NCBI GenBank assembly: GCA_900556525.1
Contig: USOZ01000079.1
Location: forward strand, 1-7,678
Direction: 5' to 3'
DNA: 7,678 bases
Origin: an uncultured Oscillospiraceae bacterium
Lineage (GTDB): Bacteria > Bacillota > Clostridia > Oscillospirales > Ruminococcaceae
Both the position numbers and the translations under genes were made by a program. Under the pieces are notes generated by a model that was given only the letters and a program-made list of their open reading frames with translations, was not told the origin of the DNA and searched no databases. Below, piece after piece: positions 5,763 through 7,678 of the stretch; position 1 is the first letter of the stretch, and each line of letters starts with the position of its first letter.

Positions 5763-5777
5763 AGGTTATATATCTGA

Positions 5778-6254
5778 TTAAAATTCGTCGTCCTCTTCAG
5801 CGAGGGTCTCAAGCTTCTTTCCGAAGAAATCGCCGAGCTTTTCGCAGGATTCAACCATGCTCTTCATTTCCTTTTCGGAGAATGTGCTCTTCATTTCCTC
5901 AACAAGATTCTTGTGATACTTGCGGTGCATTGTGTAAGCCTTTTCGCCCTTGCTTGTGAGCTTTACTCTTACGGAACGTCCGTCGTTTGCACAGCCTGTC
6001 TTCTCAACGTATTTCTTGAGTGTAAGTTTATTTATAGCAACAGTTGCCGAAGGTCTTGTTATATCCATTTCAGCGGCGATAGCGCTTATTGTCGGGCCTT
6101 CTTCGCCCTTTGTGCCGCACTTAACACATTCGAGCAGGTGCATTTCGTTAATTGTGAGGTTAACGCTGCGCTCAAGCTTGAGTGTTTTCTCTTCAAGCTT
6201 CATTGCATTGTGATAAAGCTTGATCATAAACTTGTTGAAATCGAATTCGCTCAT
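5778..6254 (-). CDS. MarR-family transcriptional regulator with a CxxC motif
   Basis: A 158-residue winged-helix repressor-type protein. N-terminal helices for dimerisation (about 5-32) are followed by the winged helix-turn-helix: LTINEMHLLECV (33-44), TISAIAAEMDI (55-65), recognition helix TRPSATVAINKLTLK (66-80) and wing GCANDGRSVRVKLT (87-100) with the conserved D-x-R. A C-terminal helical arm ends in an acidic tail (EEDDEF). The helix-1 sequence somewhat recalls FabT-type MarR proteins, but there are no fatty-acid genes here, so no target is assigned. It has four cysteines, including C43-x2-C46 in the DNA-binding domain, plus C88 and C137, unusual enough to suggest redox or metal sensing. 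ATG 6254 is chosen over the ATG at 6284 because GAAAAGGAGT (6270-6261) precedes it. Its promoter carries an imperfect inverted repeat over the -35, consistent with autoregulation. Confidence 0.9.
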   Translation of the reverse strand: MSEFDFNKFMIKLYHNAMKLEEKTLKLERSVNLTINEMHLLECVKCGTKGEEGPTISAIAAEMDITRPSATVAINKLTLKKYVEKTGCANDGRSVRVKLTSKGEKAYTMHRKYHKNLVEEMKSTFSEKEMKSMVESCEKLGDFFGKKLETLAEEDDEF

Positions 6255-6334
6255 AATTGTACTCCTTTTCCGGCTTAAAGCCATGTGCTAAAAATTTGGT
6301 ATGTGCGTTATATTTCTAAGTTCCTCTGCTTATG

Positions 6335-6363
6335 ATTATAGCACATCTTTTTTAGAAAGTCAA
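6335..6363 (-). promoter_or_regulatory. Sigma-A type promoter of marR
   Basis: On the minus strand TTGACT (6363-6358), a 17-base spacer and TATAAT (6340-6335). Predicted start near 6328, giving a leader of about 75 bases. Confidence 0.85.
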
Positions 6364-6373
6364 CACTTTTCTG
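6350..6373. promoter_or_regulatory. Imperfect inverted repeat over the marR -35, possible autoregulatory operator
   Basis: TTTTAGAAAGT (6350-6360) and ACTTTTCTGAA (6363-6373) face each other across 2 bases (CA) and match with one mismatch and a one-base offset. The -35 hexamer lies inside the repeat. The half-site TTTTTAGAA is also the half-site of the palindrome at 3650-3670. MarR proteins commonly repress their own gene from such sites. Confidence 0.45.
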
Positions 6374-6423
6374 AATTTTTTTTAAAGATTTAGAAAAAAG
6401 ACGCTTATTTACGGGCATTTTTG

Positions 6424-6452
6424 TTGCGGCGCAAGAAAAAATATGGTATACT
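6424..6452 (+). promoter_or_regulatory. Putative promoter of the D-2-hydroxyacid dehydrogenase gene
   Basis: TTGCGG (6424-6429), a 17-base spacer and TATACT (6447-6452) preceded by TGG (extended -10). The predicted start is near 6459, 12 bases before the palindromic element, so the whole element would be transcribed as part of a roughly 190-base leader. Confidence 0.6.
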
Positions 6453-6466
6453 TGTAGTGCAAAAAA

Positions 6467-6470
6467 TAAA
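6467..6470. repeat. Left TAAA direct repeat (putative target-site duplication)
   Basis: TAAA directly abuts the left GGTC end of the palindromic element and is repeated directly after its right GACC end at 6630-6633. Four bases in AT-rich DNA can agree by chance, but both copies sit exactly at the symmetry boundary. Confidence 0.6.
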
Positions 6471-6629
6471 GGTCGCCTCTAAAAACCTCGTTTGAGTGAA
6501 AATGTGTATAGTACACCACCTGCTTCTTCAAACCTCCTCGTAAGGCATACAGCCTTACTTCGTCGGCTTTCCTCGCATTCGGCGTACTCTACCCATTTTC
6601 CCTTTTCAAACCGGTTTTTAGAGGTGACC
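6471..6629. mobile_element. MITE-like element: 159-bp imperfect palindrome with terminal inverted repeats and TAAA target duplication
   Basis: The outer ends GGTCGCCTCTAAAAACC (6471-6487) and GGTTTTTAGAGGTGACC (6613-6629) are inverted repeats with one mismatch, which is a G-U pair in + strand RNA. Homology continues inward: CGTTTGA against TCAAACC, then GAAAATG/CATTTTC and TAGTAC/GTACTC-type blocks. It ends in a central hairpin GTAAGGC-ATACA-GCCTTAC (6540-6558). The element is flanked by TAAA at 6467-6470 and 6630-6633, as expected for a target-site duplication. It has no open reading frame. This fits a non-autonomous miniature transposable element; a conserved structured RNA is the alternative. 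It separates the promoter from the ribosome-binding site of the dehydrogenase gene. Confidence 0.75.
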
Positions 6630-6633
6630 TAAA
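6630..6633. repeat. Right TAAA direct repeat (putative target-site duplication)
   Basis: Matches the TAAA at 6467-6470 at the opposite boundary of the palindromic element. Confidence 0.6.
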
Positions 6634-6649
6634 GTTGGAGCTGATTTAT

Positions 6650-7597
6650 ATGAAAATTGTTATTACCGACAGCGATACCGTTTCTACGGGCGATATTGCT
6701 TTTTCGGGATTTGCCGCATACGGGACTGTTATACGCTACGGGCTTACCGAGCCTGAGCGCGCCGCCGAGCGCATACGCGGCGCAGATATAGTCCTCTGCA
6801 ACAAGACTCCCATGACCCGCGAGGTGCTGGAAAAGGCGGAAAATCTGAAATATATCGGGCTTTTCGCGACGGGCTGGAACAACGTTGACACAGAATACGC
6901 CAAAGAACGCGGCATTGTCGTTACAAATGTTCCGGGATATTCGACCGACGGCGTGGCGCAGCTCACCTTTTCGTATATTCTTGCCCTGTACAGCCGCATT
7001 TACGACTATAAAAACTCGGTACAGCGCGGCGAATGGATAAAAAGTCCGACGTTTTCGTATTTTCCTTATCCGATAACGCTTCTTTCGGGTAAAACTATCG
7101 GAATTGTCGGGTTTGGCGCTATCGGTAAAGCTGTTGCGGGAATTGCACGGGCATTCGGAATGAGAGTGCTTGTCCATACGAGAACGATTCGCGAAGAAAG
7201 CGGCGTTGAGTTTGTCGATTTTGACACTCTGCTTCGTGAAAGCGATATTGTTTCGCTGCATTGCCCGCTGAATGTGCAGTCCGAGGGAATGATGAACGCG
7301 GATACTTTCTCGAAAATGAAGGACGGCGCGGTATTTATCAACACTGCACGCGGACCGCTTGTTGACGAAAACGCGCTGCGCAGCGCTCTGGACAGCGGGA
7401 AGCTGCTCGGGGCGGGGCTTGATGTGCTTACGAAAGAGCCTATGGCGGAGGACTGCCCGCTTTTCGGCGCGGAAAACTGCATAATAACGCCGCATATCGC
7501 ATGGGCGGCGCTTGAAACTCGGAAAAGGCTGGTCGAAGCTGTTGAGAAGAACCTCGCTGCGTACCTCGGCGGAAATCCGATAAACCGCGTATGCTGA
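6650..7597 (+). CDS. D-isomer specific 2-hydroxyacid dehydrogenase (glycerate dehydrogenase/hydroxypyruvate reductase-like)
   Basis: A 315-residue cytoplasmic NAD(P)H-dependent oxidoreductase interconverting a 2-oxoacid and a D-2-hydroxyacid. The substrate-binding half (about 1-98 and 285-315) carries the family's LFATGWNNVD (71-80) and VTNVPGYSTDGVAQ (91-104). The Rossmann domain has the dinucleotide motif G154-F-G156-A-I-G159. The catalytic triad is visible as R234 (NTARGPLVDE), E263 (LTKEPM) and H282 (TPHIAW). Length is typical, and the sequence most recalls hydroxypyruvate/glycerate dehydrogenases, but the true substrate (hydroxypyruvate, glyoxylate, 2-ketoisocaproate or other) cannot be fixed. 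ATG 6650 is chosen because the protein starts MKIVITDSDTV and TGGAG (6636-6640) lies 9 bases upstream; an in-frame TTG at 6635 overlaps that site. The gene is expressed behind the palindromic element at 6471-6629. No terminator is visible in the 81 bases after its stop. Confidence 0.92.
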   Translation: MKIVITDSDTVSTGDIAFSGFAAYGTVIRYGLTEPERAAERIRGADIVLCNKTPMTREVLEKAENLKYIGLFATGWNNVDTEYAKERGIVVTNVPGYSTDGVAQLTFSYILALYSRIYDYKNSVQRGEWIKSPTFSYFPYPITLLSGKTIGIVGFGAIGKAVAGIARAFGMRVLVHTRTIREESGVEFVDFDTLLRESDIVSLHCPLNVQSEGMMNADTFSKMKDGAVFINTARGPLVDENALRSALDSGKLLGAGLDVLTKEPMAEDCPLFGAENCIITPHIAWAALETRKRLVEAVEKNLAAYLGGNPINRVC

Positions 7598-7678
7598 CGA
7601 GCCTTGGGATTTTTTAGGAAGTGCTGATTAAATCGGGTATGCAGATTGCGCAGACAGATTTTTCGTAGGATTGTATGA
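7598..7678. other. Unassigned tail
   Basis: 81 bases after the dehydrogenase stop. No strong hairpin or promoter is seen. An ATG at 7675-7677 could be the beginning of a further gene, with only a poor AGGA (7667-7670) close in front, but the window ends there. Confidence 0.4.

Larger units (their letters stand above)
6255..6649. other. 395-bp divergent intergenic region: contents
   Basis: Left half: marR leader, promoter and putative operator. The hexamer ATGTGC occurs at 6283 and 6301 and inverted (GCACAT) at 6341 next to the marR -10. Centre: an AT-rich stretch (6374-6423) with one more TTAGAA motif. Right half: a + strand promoter, then the 159-bp palindromic element and a short Shine-Dalgarno region. 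No coding sequence is seen. Confidence 0.7.

Noticed and set aside
6272..6282. GGCTT-A-AAGCC inverted repeat in the marR leader
   Set aside because: A one-base centre and 5-base arms are too small to support a call.
6540..6558. Central hairpin GTAAGGC-ATACA-GCCTTAC as an independent terminator or attenuator
   Set aside because: No T-run follows, and it is the tip of the larger palindromic element.
6629..7495. 288-codon open frame on the minus strand
   Set aside because: Lies antisense to the dehydrogenase gene, which has all catalytic residues; the minus-strand translation is Arg/His/Lys-rich and resembles no family.
3000..7597. Possible defence, secretion or mobile gene system in the middle and right parts
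   Set aside because: The genes are separate units on different strands with housekeeping or stress functions, and no integrase, nuclease, toxin or transposase motif was seen.

Overview
The window looks like chromosomal DNA of an anaerobic, low-to-medium GC Firmicute, probably a gut Clostridia/Ruminococcaceae-type organism. This is inferred from strong sigma-A-like promoters (TTGACA-17-TATACT, TTGACT-17-TATAAT), strong Shine-Dalgarno sites, a rubredoxin-first ('reverse') rubrerythrin typical of strict anaerobes, and a LytTR/DUF3021 regulator pair. No rRNA, tRNA, CRISPR array or intact transposase gene was seen.

Left part (1-2990, mostly + strand): a drug-export-type ABC transporter unit followed by a LytTR DNA-binding protein, a DUF3021-type four-helix membrane protein and an unrecognised small membrane protein. 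It closes at a 12-bp-stem terminator. The ABC ATPase gene is broken. Its C-terminal third reads on + (230-640), while its Walker A and Q-loop part reads on - (229 down to 1), as if the middle of the gene were inverted or the contig were chimeric there.

Middle part (3000-6254): reverse rubrerythrin (-), a secreted PPC-like/Big_2 protein (+), a type I DAHP synthase (-) and a MarR-family regulator (-). The 340-bp gap between rubrerythrin and the secreted protein holds two divergent promoters. The rubrerythrin promoter has a perfect palindrome upstream whose 7-1-7 core resembles a PerR box. The secreted-protein promoter is bracketed by two copies of a 14-bp palindrome (AACGGTATACCGTT and a one-mismatch copy), a classical repressor layout. 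The marR and aroF-type genes run in the same direction, 79 bp apart, with a hairpin between them.

Right part (6255-7678): a divergent intergenic region with the marR promoter (-) and a promoter (+) for a D-2-hydroxyacid dehydrogenase. Between that + promoter and the dehydrogenase start lies a 159-bp, almost fully self-complementary element flanked by TAAA direct repeats. It is best read as a MITE-like insertion that has become the structured 5' leader of the gene. The last 81 bases hold nothing I can name.

The most rewarding places for a second look are the inverted ABC ATPase segment, the dual-operator promoter of the secreted Big_2 protein, and the leader-embedded MITE-like hairpin. The window otherwise contains recognisable families; I do not see a clearly new multi-gene system.
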